The notes beneath the pieces are model-generated. The model made no database searches. It was not told the origin of the DNA and saw nothing but the letters and a program-made list of their open reading frames with translations. Source: SHZI01 sp963698405 (GTDB lineage: Bacteria > Pseudomonadota > Gammaproteobacteria > Steroidobacterales > GCA-2729495). Taken from it: 64,000 nucleotides of DNA. The position numbers were made by a program, and so were the translations under genes. The stretch is from assembly GCA_963698405.1 (NCBI GenBank), contig CAVOQT010000010.1, positions 124,001-188,000 on the forward strand. The letters are read 5' to 3'. Within the stretch, counting starts at the first letter, position 1; every line of letters starts with the position of its first letter. Positions 28,653 through 42,162 of the stretch are shown here, in pieces.

Positions 28653-29669
28653 TTATACGCATTCCCAGGCCAGCGGCTCTTCATCCATCAGCGCGATTTG
28701 CTCACGCAGTGCAAGTACGTGTTCGTCCCAGTAGCGCTGGCCGTTGAACCAGGGAAAGGCGATGGCAAAGGCCGGGTCATCCCAGCGCCGGGCCAGCCAG
28801 GCTGCGTAGTTCATGATGCGCAGCGTACGCAGCGCCTCGATCAGGTTCAGTTCGGCGGCATCGAATTCACGAAATTCGGTATAGCCGGCCAGCAGTTCGG
28901 CGAGCTGCGGGGTCTGCTCGTGCCGGTCGCCGGACAGGAACATCCACAGGTCCTGGATGGCCGGCCCGGTACAGGTGTCGTCGAAGTCGACGATGTGCGC
29001 CACGCCATCCAGCACCAGCACGTTGCCGGGATGAAAATCGCCATGCAGCCGCAGCTCCTGCGGCCGGCCCGCACGCTCGTAGCAGTAGCCGATGCGCTCG
29101 AGAGCGCTTTCGCAGACACTTTCATAGGCCGGGCGGATTTCATCGGGAATAAAGCCGGCGGTCAGCAGGAAGTCGCGTGAAGCCAAGCCGAAGGATTCGA
29201 TACTCAGCCGTGGCCGGTGGTCGAAGTCAGCCTGCTGACCACAGAGATGGATGCGCGCCACAAAGCGGCCGAGCTGACGCAGCAGCTGATGGTCATCGAG
29301 TTCGGGTGCCCGACCACCGAAGCACGGGTAAACCGCGAAACGGAACGCGCCGTGGTGATGCAGGGTCTCGCCATTGGCATCTGTCAGCGGTGCCGCCACC
29401 GGAATTTCCTGCTCAGCGAGCTCGATGGTAAAGGCATGTTCCTCGCGGATCGCCGCGTCGCTCCAGCGCCCGGGGCGATAGAACTTCGGTACCACCGGCG
29501 GTCCGCCATCGATGCCGAGGCGATAGACGCGGTTCTCGTAGCTGTTCAGCGTCAGCAATCGGCCATCGCAGTGCAGGCCCATGCTTTCTACTGCAGCGAG
29601 GATGTCGTTGGGTGAGAGTTCCTGATAGGCGAGGCTTGCGCGATCTGCGCTGTCCGGGCGTTTTTTCAT
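28653..29669 (-). CDS. srkA: Stress-response kinase A (YihE/RdoA)
   Basis: 338 residues from the ATG at 29669. Protein kinase/aminoglycoside phosphotransferase fold: LNSYENRVYRLGIDGGPPVV, EEHAFTIELAEQEIPVAAPL, catalytic loop LRLHGDFHPGNVLVLDG, and metal-binding VDFDDTCTGPAIQDLWMF. These match SrkA, a Ser/Thr kinase that guards against stress-induced death and toxin-antitoxin killing. It also has the SrkA-typical C-terminus (LRIMNYAAWLARRWDDPAF, FPWFNGQRYWDEHV). Cotranscribed with uup downstream. A 12-base palindrome (29678-29689) lies just before the start codon. Confidence 0.93.
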   Translation of the reverse strand: MKKRPDSADRASLAYQELSPNDILAAVESMGLHCDGRLLTLNSYENRVYRLGIDGGPPVVPKFYRPGRWSDAAIREEHAFTIELAEQEIPVAAPLTDANGETLHHHGAFRFAVYPCFGGRAPELDDHQLLRQLGRFVARIHLCGQQADFDHRPRLSIESFGLASRDFLLTAGFIPDEIRPAYESVCESALERIGYCYERAGRPQELRLHGDFHPGNVLVLDGVAHIVDFDDTCTGPAIQDLWMFLSGDRHEQTPQLAELLAGYTEFREFDAAELNLIEALRTLRIMNYAAWLARRWDDPAFAIAFPWFNGQRYWDEHVLALREQIALMDEEPLAWECV

Positions 29670-29934
29670 TATGTTGAATGCGATCGCATCTGCTGCCGGA
29701 TGCGATGGTAGCAACAAGGGTCTGGTCGGGTATTTATTTGCCCGGTCACGGACTTGGGCGCAGAAGCCAGGTATTACCGCAAGTGGCTGAATTGTCACGC
29801 ACTGCAGCGAGTTTTGAGGCGGCGGGAGAGAGGGTGGACATGGCCGGGGTGCTGGGGTAGAAAAGATTCATGCCCCGCTTGTCAGAATATGGCAGACGGA
29901 CGAAAAACAAGATCAGATCCGGAGGTATCCATTC

Positions 29935-30651
29935 ATGTATCAGGGTCCTTGCCGTTCCGCTCTTTCTCTGGCTGCTGCCTGCATGGCAGTTTCGCTCGCC
30001 GCGCCGCTGGCCAATGCCGCAACGATCATCGCCACCCCGCAGGAAACCGGTGGCGGCTTCCTGCACAACGTATTTCATTCAGCAAATTCCAATGGCGGTG
30101 CCAGCGGTACGATCTGGGCCTGGATGGATCTCGATACCTCTTATGGTGCGAGCAATGACTGGAATGCCGCGACCGGCGCCCTGGAGATTCACGTCAATGT
30201 GTACTCCAACTCGGCGCTGACCAGCTTCCAGGGTACGGCGGTTGGTACTTCCACCAATCTGCTCGGCGCCAATTTCAGTGCACCCAATACCCAGGACGGT
30301 GGGCTGATCGGCAATATCGTCTGGGACTTTGATGCTGCTGCGCTGGCCTTCCTGCAGAGCAAGGATGCAGCGATCACCGATCTGCTGAGCCAGGCCTTTG
30401 TCGATCGCAACTATGCAACCTCGACCAACGGCTTCCAGGCCAACAGTCTGGCCAACAACAGCGTGACGCTGTGGGGTGCGGATTCTGGCTCCCTGCTTAA
30501 CACGAATACCTCCGGTAACAATTTCAATACGGCCACCACGATTCTCGGTACCGATCTGGTCTTTACCGTGGTGCCGGTGCCGGCCGCTGTCTGGCTGTTC
30601 GGTTCCGGCCTTGCCCTGCTCAGTGCCGTGCGCCGCAAGCGCACTGCCTGA
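29935..30651 (+). CDS. VPLPA-CTERM (PEP-CTERM-type) exported protein
   Basis: 238 residues. An N-terminal signal peptide (ALSLAAACMAVSLAAPLANA) is followed by an Asn/Thr/Ser-rich beta protein with no recognised domain. The C-terminus is VPVPAAVWLFGSGLALLSAV then RRKRTA, a clear VPLPA-CTERM sorting signal: motif, helix, basic end. Such proteins are processed by an exosortase and shown on the surface or in exopolysaccharide; no exosortase gene is in this window. GGAGG lies nine bases before the ATG. Upstream, 29670-29934 is a 265-base divergent intergenic region in which I see no other feature beyond the palindrome noted at srkA. Confidence 0.87.
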   Translation: MYQGPCRSALSLAAACMAVSLAAPLANAATIIATPQETGGGFLHNVFHSANSNGGASGTIWAWMDLDTSYGASNDWNAATGALEIHVNVYSNSALTSFQGTAVGTSTNLLGANFSAPNTQDGGLIGNIVWDFDAAALAFLQSKDAAITDLLSQAFVDRNYATSTNGFQANSLANNSVTLWGADSGSLLNTNTSGNNFNTATTILGTDLVFTVVPVPAAVWLFGSGLALLSAVRRKRTA

Positions 30652-30666
30652 ATTCCGCTCCGGGCT

Positions 30667-30704
30667 GCTATCCTTCCCGGTCTGAATTAACCGGGAAGGA
30701 TAGC
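30667..30704 (+). promoter_or_regulatory. Hairpin enclosing the ribosome-binding site of the next gene
   Basis: A perfect 14-base inverted repeat: GCTATCCTTCCCGG at 30667-30680 and CCGGGAAGGATAGC at 30691-30704, with a ten-base AT-rich loop. The second arm contains the Shine-Dalgarno sequence GGAAGGA of the gene starting at 30706. It could act as an RBS-masking switch or as a terminator-like end for the upstream CTERM gene, though no T-run follows. Confidence 0.8.
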
Positions 30705-30705
30705 C

Positions 30706-31092
30706 ATGTCTGACGAAGCCCTGCAGCTGGAACTCAAGATGAACGAGGCCGACCTCTATCAGGAGGAGGTCTTCACTGATCGTCGCGTCGGCACCATCCA
30801 GCGCCTGAGTCCGGTCGACAAGCTCGGTCAGCCCGATGCCTCGCGCCCGGTGCTCTATATCGGCCAGACCCAGCTCATGTCCCGCATGGGCGCGCTGCCG
30901 CTCAGTTTTGATATCCAGGCCGCCACGCTGGAAGAGGCGCTGGCAAAGTTTGCCGAAGCTGCCAACCAGTCGCTGATAGAGACCATGCAGAAGGTCGAAG
31001 AGATGCGTCGCGAGCAGGCCTCATCGCTGATCGTGCCTGATGCCGGTGGCTTCCCCGGCGGCGGTGGCGGCAGCCGACTGCGCATGCCCTGA
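30706..31092 (+). CDS. Small conserved cytoplasmic protein, unknown function
   Basis: 128 residues, no signal or membrane segment. The first 70 residues look structured (NEADLYQEEVFTDRRVGTIQ, LYIGQTQLMSRMGALPLSFD), followed by an amphipathic helix (LEEALAKFAEAANQSLIETM) and a disordered Gly-rich tail (GGFPGGGGGSRLRMP). I do not recognise a family with certainty. The start is supported by GGAAGGA seven bases upstream. Translation may be limited by the hairpin that covers this site. Confidence 0.75.
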   Translation: MSDEALQLELKMNEADLYQEEVFTDRRVGTIQRLSPVDKLGQPDASRPVLYIGQTQLMSRMGALPLSFDIQAATLEEALAKFAEAANQSLIETMQKVEEMRREQASSLIVPDAGGFPGGGGGSRLRMP

Positions 31093-31266
31093 GAGCACGC
31101 AATCCGCATCATGCGGACGTTTTTTGCGTCCGGAAGCGACAAATTTTGTCACCGGCTTTCACATAAGCCCTTCACGATCCAGTGTTTACGCGCCGCCTTC
31201 AGGCTGGCACGACCCTTGCTTGATCTGTTCCATGTTCAATGTGGTTCAGACCGAAAGGGTGTACTC

Positions 31267-31548
31267 ATGAGTGTGCAGGTCATCAGGGATCAGGACGCAA
31301 CCTGTCAGGGCGGGGACTTTCTGCGCGTGTACTGCCAGCACAAGCGGGGTTCGCCGGCCACCTTTGCCACCATCGAGCGGGTGTTCGGCGGTGCAATACG
31401 CACCCAGACCTGGTTCTTTCGCACACTGGTCGATTGCGCGCCCATGGATGCCGAAGTGGCCACGCAACTGGCGGCGTCCTATGCCGAACGCAAGAACATC
31501 CCGGTCGTCTACGTTGAAGTCGAAGACAGCCGACTGACGCCCGCCTGA
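31267..31548 (+). CDS. Small hypothetical protein (93 aa)
   Basis: Compact alpha/beta-looking protein without signal: MSVQVIRDQDATCQGGDFLR, RVFGGAIRTQTWFFRTLVDC, KNIPVVYVEVEDSRLTPA. No domain recognised. The ATG at 31267 is preceded by AAAGGGTG. The 174-base gap before it (31093-31266) shows no clear regulatory element. It lies 49 bases before the debranching-enzyme-like gene on the same strand. Confidence 0.65.
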   Translation: MSVQVIRDQDATCQGGDFLRVYCQHKRGSPATFATIERVFGGAIRTQTWFFRTLVDCAPMDAEVATQLAASYAERKNIPVVYVEVEDSRLTPA

Positions 31549-31596
31549 GGCCCGCCGACGTACACTCTCTCCTGACGGGTGTCGGGAGAGAGCCGC

Positions 31597-33601
31597 ATGG
31601 CGACGGGCGATGGTTCCGGACCGGTACCGCGTATCGATCTGGACCGACAGATCTGCCACAGCTTCGATCAGGCCAGCAGTCGTGAGTGGCTGCTCAGCAA
31701 TGGTATCGGGGGGTATGCCGCCGGCACCGTCAGCGGTGCAGCCACACGGCGTTATCACGGCCTGCTCATCGCCGCACTCGCGCCGCCGCTCGGGCGTACC
31801 CTGTTGCTCGCCGGACTCGAACTGCAGGCTGAGTATCTCGGTCAATCCTTTGCACTGAGCGCCCACGAATACGCAGATGGCACCGTCCATCCGGATGGCT
31901 GCCGGCATATCGGTGCCTTCACGCTCAATGCCGGGATGCCGGTCTGGACGCATGTGTTCGGTGATGCACGGCTGATGCGCTCGGTATGGATGGGGCGGGC
32001 GGCCAACACCACTTACATGAGTTTCCGGCTCGAGCAGGCCAGTGCGCCCGGTGCTGATCAGCATCGTTCCGCTGTGTACCAGTCGTGACCATCACGGTCA
32101 CACGCGGCGCCATGCGGGGCCGATGGTCACGCCGGTCGTATCGGGCATTCGCGTCGAGGCTTATGCGGGGGCGCCGCCGTTGCGCATCCTGTGTGCCGGC
32201 GCGGAATTTCATGCGCGTGATGACTGGTATCTGAATTTTCATCAGCGCCTGGAAGCCGAGCGCGGACTCGATAGTGGAGAAGACCTGTATTGCCCCGGCA
32301 ACTTCCAGTTGCTGCTCAAGCCGGGTGCGAGCGCCACGCTGATCTGTACTGCTGAAACTGGTGCTGTCGAATCGCCAGTCGCTGCACTGACTGCTGACCA
32401 GCAGCATCGTGTGAGCCTGCTGCAGCCGGTGCGACACGAGCCGGGCTGGGTGCGGCAACTCGTGCTGGCGGCGGACCAGTTCATCGTCCAGCGACCGACA
32501 GCCGGCAGTGGTGAGCAGGGCGCCAGCGTGATTGCCGGTTACCCATGGTTCGGTGACTGGGGACGCGACACCATGCTTGCCTTGCCCGGCTTGACCCTCG
32601 CCACCGGCCGGGCTGATATCGCAGCACGCATCCTGCGCACCTGGGCCAGTCATATCAGCGAGGGGCTGCTGCCGAATTGCTTTCCTGAAGATGGCACCGC
32701 TCCGGCATACAACACGGCTGATGCCACGCTCTGGTATCTGCATGCGCTCGATGCCTGCATTCAGGTCACTGGTGACATGCAGTTGTTGCGCGAGTTGTGG
32801 CCGAGCGTTACCGACATCATCGACTGGCATATCCGTGGCACCCGCCACGGTATCGGTGTCGATCCGGCAGACGGGTTGTTGCGTGCCGGAGAGCCCGGTC
32901 TGCAACTGAGCTGGATGGATGCGAAGGTCGGTGAATGGGTGGTGACACCGCGCATCGGCAAGCCGGTCGAGATCAATGCGCTATGGCACCACGCGCTGGC
33001 ATCCGCTGCTGCGCTGGCCAGCCGGCTGGGCGATATGCAGGCAGCGCAGCGCTATGCAGGGCTGGCAGCGCAGGTACAGACGGCATTCCGCGCGCGCTTC
33101 TGGTTTGCTGCCGGCGGCTATCTGTACGATGTCGTCGATGCACCGCAGGGCGAGCGCAATGATCCGGCCTTGCGGCCCAATCAGATTTTCGCTGTATCGC
33201 TGTCGTCCGGGCTGCTCAGTGCGGCAGATGCGCGTGCCGTGGTCGATGTCTGTCAGCGCGAACTGCTCACGCCGATGGGCCTGCGCAGTCTGGCCCGCAG
33301 TGATCCGCGCCATGTCGGCATCTATCGTGGCGGTCTGCAGGCGCGCGATGCGGCTTATCATCAGGGCACGGTCTGGTCGTGGCTGCTCGGTCCCTTTGCA
33401 CTGGCGCATTTCCGGGTGCACGGTGATCGTGCTACCGCACAGGCCCTGCTCGCAGGGATCGGCAGCCATCTTGCCGAGGCTTGCGTGGGCAGTGTCAGCG
33501 AGATTTTCGATGGCGACGCGCCGCATTTGCCCCGCGGCTGTTTTGCGCAGGCGTGGAGTGTCGCTGAGATACTGCGTGCCTGGTATGTACTGAAGGAGTG
33601 A
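31597..33601 (+). pseudogene. Amylo-alpha-1,6-glucosidase/glycogen-debranching-like enzyme, one frameshift
   Basis: About 668 residues when repaired. The N-terminal debranching-type beta domain shows SREWLLSNGIGGYAAGTVSG and RRYHGLLIAAL. The C-terminal (alpha/alpha)6 domain has YPWFGDWGRDTMLALPGLTL, with the acidic residues used by GH133-like enzymes, and YHQGTVWSWLLGPFA. It should hydrolyse alpha-1,6 branches or related alpha-glucosides. The frame breaks near 32047 (GCGCCCGGTG); skipping one C restores SAPVLISIVPLCTSRDHHGH. The start is supported by GGGAG upstream. The next glycosidase begins two bases after its stop, so the pair is an operon. Confidence 0.82.
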
Positions 33602-33603
33602 GC

Positions 33604-36297
<2,694 letters not shown>

Positions 36298-36305
36298 TTG
36301 GCTGA

Positions 36306-36361
36306 ATCGCGGCTGAAGCCGCTCCTACCGGGCGCGTCGTAGGAGCGGCTTCAGCCGCGAT
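36306..36361. repeat. REP-type palindromic element pair
   Basis: Two inverted copies of the core GTAGGAGCGGCTTCAGCCGC separated by 12 bases, in the gap between the convergent glucosidase and response-regulator genes. Confidence 0.9.
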
Positions 36362-36368
36362 CCGGGTT

Positions 36369-36975
36369 TCAACCCACCTGCGCCTGCATCTCCTTGAGCA
36401 GGTCGGCGAGGTCCATGGCGAGTTCGTCGTCTTCCTCATCCAGGCAGATCGCACCGCTTTCGTCGGTGTCGATCTGTGTAATGCCGGGATTGGCCCGTTC
36501 GAGTTCATCGAGAATGGATTGCTTCTTCTCGTATTCGCGCAGCAGCTTGCGGCTCAGTTCGACCAGTTGCTTGTGTTCGAGTGCCTGACGGATGGTGATG
36601 CGCAGGTCGGCCGGATTGCATGGCTTGAGCAGGAAGCGATAGACCTCACCCTCGTTGATTGCGCGGACCGCGGCTTCGAGATCGGCCTGGCCGGACAGGA
36701 TCATGCGGATGGTGTTGGGATACTTCTTGCGCACTTCGGCCAGGAATTGCGATCCGGACATGCCGGGCATGCGTTCGTCGGAAACCACGACATCGACAGT
36801 TCTCGCGCGCAAGAATGTCGAAGGCGCCGCCAACGGTTGCCGCCGTGAATATCTTCCACGGCTCGCTATGCAGGGCGCGCTTGAGGCCTGCCGTGACGTT
36901 CGGCTCATCGTCGAGCAACAGCACGACGGGCTGTTTGGCGGGGCTGTTCATGATCTTCTCCATCGATGCATTCAT
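36369..36975 (-). pseudogene. Response regulator (REC plus helical tail), one frameshift
   Basis: About 201 residues when repaired. REC receiver domain: acidic pair in VVLLLDDEPNVTAGLKRAL, phosphoacceptor Asp in VDVVVSDERMPGMSG, Thr/Ser switch in MILSGQAD, conserved Lys in FLLKPCNP. The C-terminal about 70 residues are helical and acidic (LREYEKKQSILDELERANPG, CLDEEDDELAMDLADLLKEM) with no DNA-binding domain. The frame breaks near 36800, just before the phosphoacceptor. It is the last gene of the signalling operon, about ten bases after the HD-type regulator. Confidence 0.8.
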
Positions 36976-36985
36976 GCTGTCATTC

Positions 36986-38129
36986 CTACAAGCAGACGGT
37001 TACACGCAGCGGTTCGACGATGCCGACACCAGCTGGCGACGCTGTGCAGGCGCTCCAGCATGGTGCGGGTCACTTCCTGGCCCTTTGGCACCAGGCGGAT
37101 GCCCTTGTTGCTCATCACATCCTGATCGAGGATCATGCCGGGCTCCAGTTGGCGCAGTTCGATCATGCGGGTCACGGTCTCTGCCCGCTCCAGAGGTATG
37201 TTGCGCAAGGCTTCCAGCACGACTGGTGGCAGGCCGTATTTCGGCGCCCGCAGCGCCTCGACAGCGTCCCGCGGCTTGCTGCCACTGGAGAGCATCTGGT
37301 CGAGTTCACTGGCGGTACGCAGCAGCAATTTGCTGAGCGATTTCGTGTCCCAGGCGGACAGCTCTGCCGGCAGCTTGTCCAGTTCCATGCGTGTACCCTG
37401 ACCGGCGACGATCTCGGCCACTACTTCCAGGCGTGGTACGCCGGCCAGCAGTTTGCCGGCCAGTTGCGGGTGCGAGTCGTAGAGCGCCTGTTCATCGGGC
37501 GTCAGCGACTGGCCTGCATAGATCTTGGTCAGCGTGTCAGGCGGCAGCGCCACGCAACCGATCTGCGACAGCATCGTTGCCAGCCGCAGTTCCCAGGAGG
37601 GTGGCAGGCCAAGCGCGCTCGATGAGTCCTTCGGCATAGCGCTGGATGCGCGCGGCCCGGCTGTAGGCACCGGGGTTGGTCATGCCGAGAATCTCGGTGA
37701 GGATGCGTACCGCACCGCTCAGGGTTTTTTCCAGCAGTTCCTTTTCGGCATTCACCAGTTCGTACTGGCGCAGGGCGGAGTCGACTGCATCGATCAGATG
37801 TTCGCCAGAGCAGGGCTTGGTCAGGAACCGGAAGATATGCCCCTCGTTGACCGCTGCGATGGTCGACTCCATGTCCGCCTGGCCGGACAGGATCATGCGC
37901 ACGGCAATCCGGGCTTGCGGCCCGCACTTTGGTCAGGAACTGCGAGCCGTTCATCTGCGGCATGCGCATGTCGGAAACGACCACCGCATAGGGGCCGTTG
38001 CTCGGCCAGCATCTTCAGGCCTTCCTCGCCACTGTTCGCCGTGTCGATCTGTATGTGCTTGCGCAACTGGCGCCGGATGCCCTCCAGGATATTCGGCTCG
38101 TCGTCGACGAACAGAACCTTGTTCGTCAC
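36986..38129 (-). pseudogene. Response regulator with degenerate HD-GYP-like domain, several frameshifts
   Basis: About 380 residues when repaired. A REC domain (KVLFVDDEPNILEGIRRQL, VVVSDMRMPQMNGSQFL, FRFLTKPCSG) is followed by a domain that aligns with HD-GYP. AYSRAARIQRYAEGLIER, LGLPPSWELRLATMLSQIGC and LTPDEQALYDSHPQLAGKLL are visible, but the metal-binding HD pair reads SQIG and the GYP loop is missing (AEIVAGQGTRME). It is therefore likely inactive as a phosphodiesterase. The start is a GTG at 38129 with AGGAG, overlapping the upstream stop. Frame breaks lie near 38000, 37910, 37617 and 37030. The repaired stop is the TAG at 36986-36988. Confidence 0.72.
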
Positions 38130-39345
38130 TTCGAATCTCCTGCGAGACGTGCTGACCACGCGGCTTGCCATACCGGCCAGCGCTCCCGCATGCCCCACTC
38201 GTTGAGGCAGCGGGCGTCCAGCTGCAGCTGTTCGTGATCGGGGTCGGTCTGATCAGGAAACCGTACCAGACGGTCTGCGGCATGCACGATGGCTGGCAAG
38301 CCCAGTGCCTGGGTCGGTGCCTCGCCAGGATGTTCATGGAACGCGACTGATTCGACCACCGCATCGCCAAGCCCCCACAAGCCGAGCAGATAGGCGCCGA
38401 CATCGGCGTGCGTGGTCTGCAGGACTTCCTGTTCGGCATGCGCTGCAAAGCCGGTGCCTGTCTTCTGTCAGCACCTCGCCGTACTGCTCGGGCATGGACT
38501 TGGGCGAGTACCAGCTTGCCAATGTCGTGCAGCATCCCGGCCAGAAATGCATCGTCGAGTGTCGCCTTGTCCAGTCCCTGCTGACCGGCGATCATGCGTG
38601 CTGCGCTGGCCGTCTCCAGGCTGTGCTGCCAGAGGCCCTCGATACTGAAGCCGGCCACGTTGATCGGTGGTGCTTCCTTGAAGATGCCCTGGGCGAGCAC
38701 CAGCGCGATCAGTGTGTCGAGCCCCAGGAAGGATACGGCGCGCTCTACCGTGCTGACCGGCTTCGACAAGCCGAAGAATGCCGAGCTCACCAGCTTGAGC
38801 AGCGTGGCAGTCATGCCCACGTCCTTGCCGATCACCTTGCCCACATCGCCCAACGAGGCATTGGGCTTTTGCAGGCAGGCCATGACTTCCTGGTAGACCA
38901 CCGGCAGGCTGGGCAGGCTGCCGATCTGGCCGACTATTTTTTGCAGGTGCTCGTCCCGCAGCAGCATGCGCAGTGCAAAGGCACGTTTGATCGTGCGCTT
39001 GAGCAGTTCCGGATCGCAGGGTTTGTTGAGATATTGATGGGCATTGCCCACCGTCTTCATGATTGAGGCGGTATCCGAATGCCCGGAGAGAATCAGTCGC
39101 ACGCTGTCTGGCGAGACCTCCTTCACCCGTGCCAGCAGGTCGGCGCCGTCCATGCCCGGCATGCGCATGTCGGACACCACGACGTCAAAGGGTTTGTCCG
39201 CGCTGCGCCACTCATCAATGAGTCCGAGTGCGGCCTCGCCACTTTCGGCAAACTCCATCTCCCATTCGTTACGCATACTGCGCAGCATGCGACGCATGCC
39301 CTCACGAATATTGGGCTCATCGTCGACAAAAAGTATGCGGGTCAT
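38126..39345 (-). pseudogene. Response regulator with HDOD output domain, two frameshifts
   Basis: About 405 residues when repaired. REC domain with RILFVDDEPNIREGMRRML, phosphosite VVVSDMRMPGMDGADLL and QYLNKPCDPELL. It is followed by an HDOD domain (SLPSLPVVYQEVMACLQKPN, GKVIGKDVGMTATLLKLVSS, PVSTVERAVSFLGLDTLIAL) containing the HD-like motif GMLHDIGKLVLAQ. REC-HDOD proteins often link two-component input to c-di-GMP, chemotaxis or biofilm control. The frame breaks near 38500 (a CCC run) and 38460; the C-terminus resumes as TGFAAHAEQEVLQTTHADVG. It overlaps the next regulator by four bases. Confidence 0.78.
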
Positions 39346-39388
39346 GCGTATGTTTCTCCATGGCTGTGCTGCTCATGCGGCCTCGCTG

Positions 39389-42159
39389 TCACGGTCGTCC
39401 TGCGCATTCGTGTCTGGCGATGTCGAGCGGCAGGCGGATGATGAAGGTGGTGCCGTTGCCCGGAGTGGACTCGACCTTGATGGTGCCGCCGTGCTTGTCG
39501 ACGATGACGTTGTGGGTGATGGCGAGTCCCTGACCGGTGCCCTTGCCGACGGCCTTGGTGGTGAAGAAGGGGTCGAAGATGCGTGCGGCGACCTCCGGCG
39601 TCATGCCGCAGCCGGTATCGCTGATGCGGATCTCGGCCCAGTCGTCGACGCTGCGGGTGCTGAGGGTGATGGTGCCGCGGCCATTGGCGCCATCGCCGAC
39701 CACATCGCCGATGGCATGTGCGGCATTGACGATCATGTTGAGGATCACCTGGTTGAAGTCACCGGGCATGACCGGGACGGCAGGCAGGTCGGCGTCGAAG
39801 TCGGTCTTGAGCTCGGCGACATACTTCCACTCGTTGGAGGCGACGGTGGCGGTACTGGCCATGGCGCGGTTGATGTCGAGCGGGGTGCGTTCGGTGGCCG
39901 GATGCGAGAAGTCCTTCATGGCGCGCACGATGCCGGCGACGCGGCCGACGCCATCGAGGGACTGGTTGATGGCGGTGGGGATCTCGGCCAGCAGGTAGTC
40001 GGCATCGACAGCCTCGAGCGCCTTGCTGATATCAGCCGACAGGATCCTGCCGTCGGCGGCGGTATCCCGGAGCGCTTTCAGCTGCTCCGATCAGGGTGCT
40101 GATCTCCTGGAACGAATCCTTGAGGAAGCGGATGTTGTCGCCGACATACTGCGTTGGCGTGTTGATCTCGTGGGCGATGCCGGCCGCCAGCTGGCCGACT
40201 GCTTCCAGCTTCTGGCCGCGCAGCAGCTGCTGCTCCATGTTCAGCTTCTCGGAGATGTCGCGCTTGACCACCACGAAGGCGCTGATCGTTCCGTCGTCCT
40301 TCAGGATCGGCGAGACGCTCACGTCTTCGGTCAGGACCGCGTTGTGGGCGTTGCGTGACTTCAGGATGCCGCGCCAGGCTTTGCCACGCATAAATGGTTT
40401 CCCGCATGTTGCGCAGCAGGTCGACCTGATCACCAGGATCAGTGCCCCGTGCTTTCGGTAGCTGGCCTTTCATGTCGGCCAGCTGGACCCCATGCTGTTT
40501 TTCGTAGGCCGGGTTCAGGTAAACGATGGCGCCCGTTGCATCGAGGATTTCGATGCACTCATCTGCCCATTCGATCGCAGCGGCAAGGTATTGCAGCTGA
40601 TCGGCAATGGCACGCTGTTCAGTGATGTCCTCGAGCGTGGCGACATAGGCCGTGATGCGGCCTTCCGTGTCGAACATCGGTGCGATGGTTGATTGCTCAT
40701 GCAGGATGGAGCCATCCGGCCGTGCAGTGCGGATCACACCAGTCCAGCGCTGGCCATTGCCGATGGTCTGCCACAGTTGCTGGTAGAACTGCTCGCCATC
40801 GATGCCTCCCTGCGGGGGGCTGCCAATGACCTCGTTGGGGTTACGGCCGCTTTGGCGGAAGTACTGTTGATTGACGTAACGGACAATCCCGTTTGAGTCC
40901 ATGAGGGCTATGCCCGTGGCCGCATTCTCCACGGCCAGCGCCAGTTGCTGCACCTTGCTCTGCGTGGCGAGTCGCTCATCAATCAGATTCTGGAAGGTAC
41001 GGGCCAGCGCACCGAGTTCGTCGAGACGATGTGTGGGCAGGTAGCTTGCGACGCTCTCCTGGTGTGCTTGTCTGATGCTTTCCGTGATCTGCTTGATCGG
41101 CGTCACGAGAAATCTTGTCATGACTGCATTAAGCAGCAGAGCCATGCAAGCCATGAACAGACAGAGGACCAGCAGCTGAGCGGAATCGGGGAGGGAACCG
41201 GCAAGTATGCTGGTGTAGGGCAATGCAAGCATGAATCGTAAGCTGCCCGGCTTGTCGGGGTTCAGCTGTACCGCCGAGCTTGCCAGTACCATTGACTGGC
41301 CCCTTGCATTGTCGATCCGTAGCACGGAAGTATCTTCTGCGGGTTCCTGCCAGCTGCTGTTCGGATATTCATCGATCAACTGCCATGCCGGGGCATCACT
41401 CAGGTGCCAGATGGTTTTCCGACGATCTGCATGGGATATGAACTCACCGCGTGCATTGCTGATGTAAAACTGCGGGTCAAGGTCCAGAAGATCCTTGTGG
41501 TTGGATACCAGTGAGAGAACCTCGCGCAGGCGTTTGATGTCAACCGTAATGACCAGGCTGCCACTTGGCGATGCCCCCTGCTCAAGAACCAGTGGCGTCA
41601 CTGCCTGAAGCACCGGTTGGCCTGCTGCATCTGTGGTGCTGATATCCGAGATCCAGACCTCGCCTGCTGCAAGCCCGAGTGCACGCACGGTATTGCCCTG
41701 GTCCAGGCTGTCGTTGTGGCGGTCAAGGGGGGCTTCCACAATCGTGTCACCGACACGCTGCAGTTCCACCTGCTTGCTGCCATCAGCAGCAAGCAGGCGG
41801 ATATTGGAGTAGGCGAGCTTGGACTGCATGACACTGCGTGCCAGTCCAGCCGGGTCTGGCTGATTGACCAGCAATAGTGCGTCGGTCCGGAGCGCATGGA
41901 GCACAGTCGAAAACTGCATGGCGGCATATCGCGACTCATGGCTGAGCAGTTGCTTCTGCTGTTCAATGAGTTTCAGCGACAGGTTCTGGTACACGACATT
42001 GCCAAGCAGGAGGGTCGTGGTCAGGACGATGACGGACACCGCAAGCAGTACTCGTCCGGCAATACCGTGCGGTACGAGTCTGCGCAGCCATGAGTCGCGG
42101 GCGGAGCCGGGCGCTTCGGTGCTGCTGTCAGGCTGAGTGTTGGCGCTCATGTTGTTCAT
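39389..42159 (-). pseudogene. Membrane sensor histidine kinase (HK1), frameshifted
   Basis: About 920 residues when repaired. An N-terminal membrane helix (IAGRVLLAVSVIVLTTTLLL), a large periplasmic dCache-like sensor, a second membrane helix (LLVLCLFMACMALLLNAVMT), a HAMP segment, two PAS domains (ALMDSNGIVRYVNQQYFRQS; EILDATGAIVYLNPAYEKQH), then the kinase core with H-box GQLAAGIAHEINTP and ATP-binding motifs DTGCGM and GKGTGQGLA. Frame breaks lie near 40388 and 40088. A third possible break near 39410 would move the stop to 39373 and give a C-terminus more like its paralogues (DDRDSEAA). It starts three bases before the end of HK2's coding unit in the same operon. Confidence 0.8.
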
Positions 42160-42162
42160 GAC

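Noticed and set aside
29678..29689. Palindrome ATGCGATCGCAT upstream of srkA as an operator
   Set aside because: A single 12-base palindrome with no partner site, no nearby regulator gene and no promoter elements that position it; chance is not excluded.
32030..32060. Programmed frameshift in the debranching-like gene
   Set aside because: No slippery heptamer with a downstream pseudoknot is apparent, and similar breaks occur in many unrelated genes nearby, so an indel is simpler.
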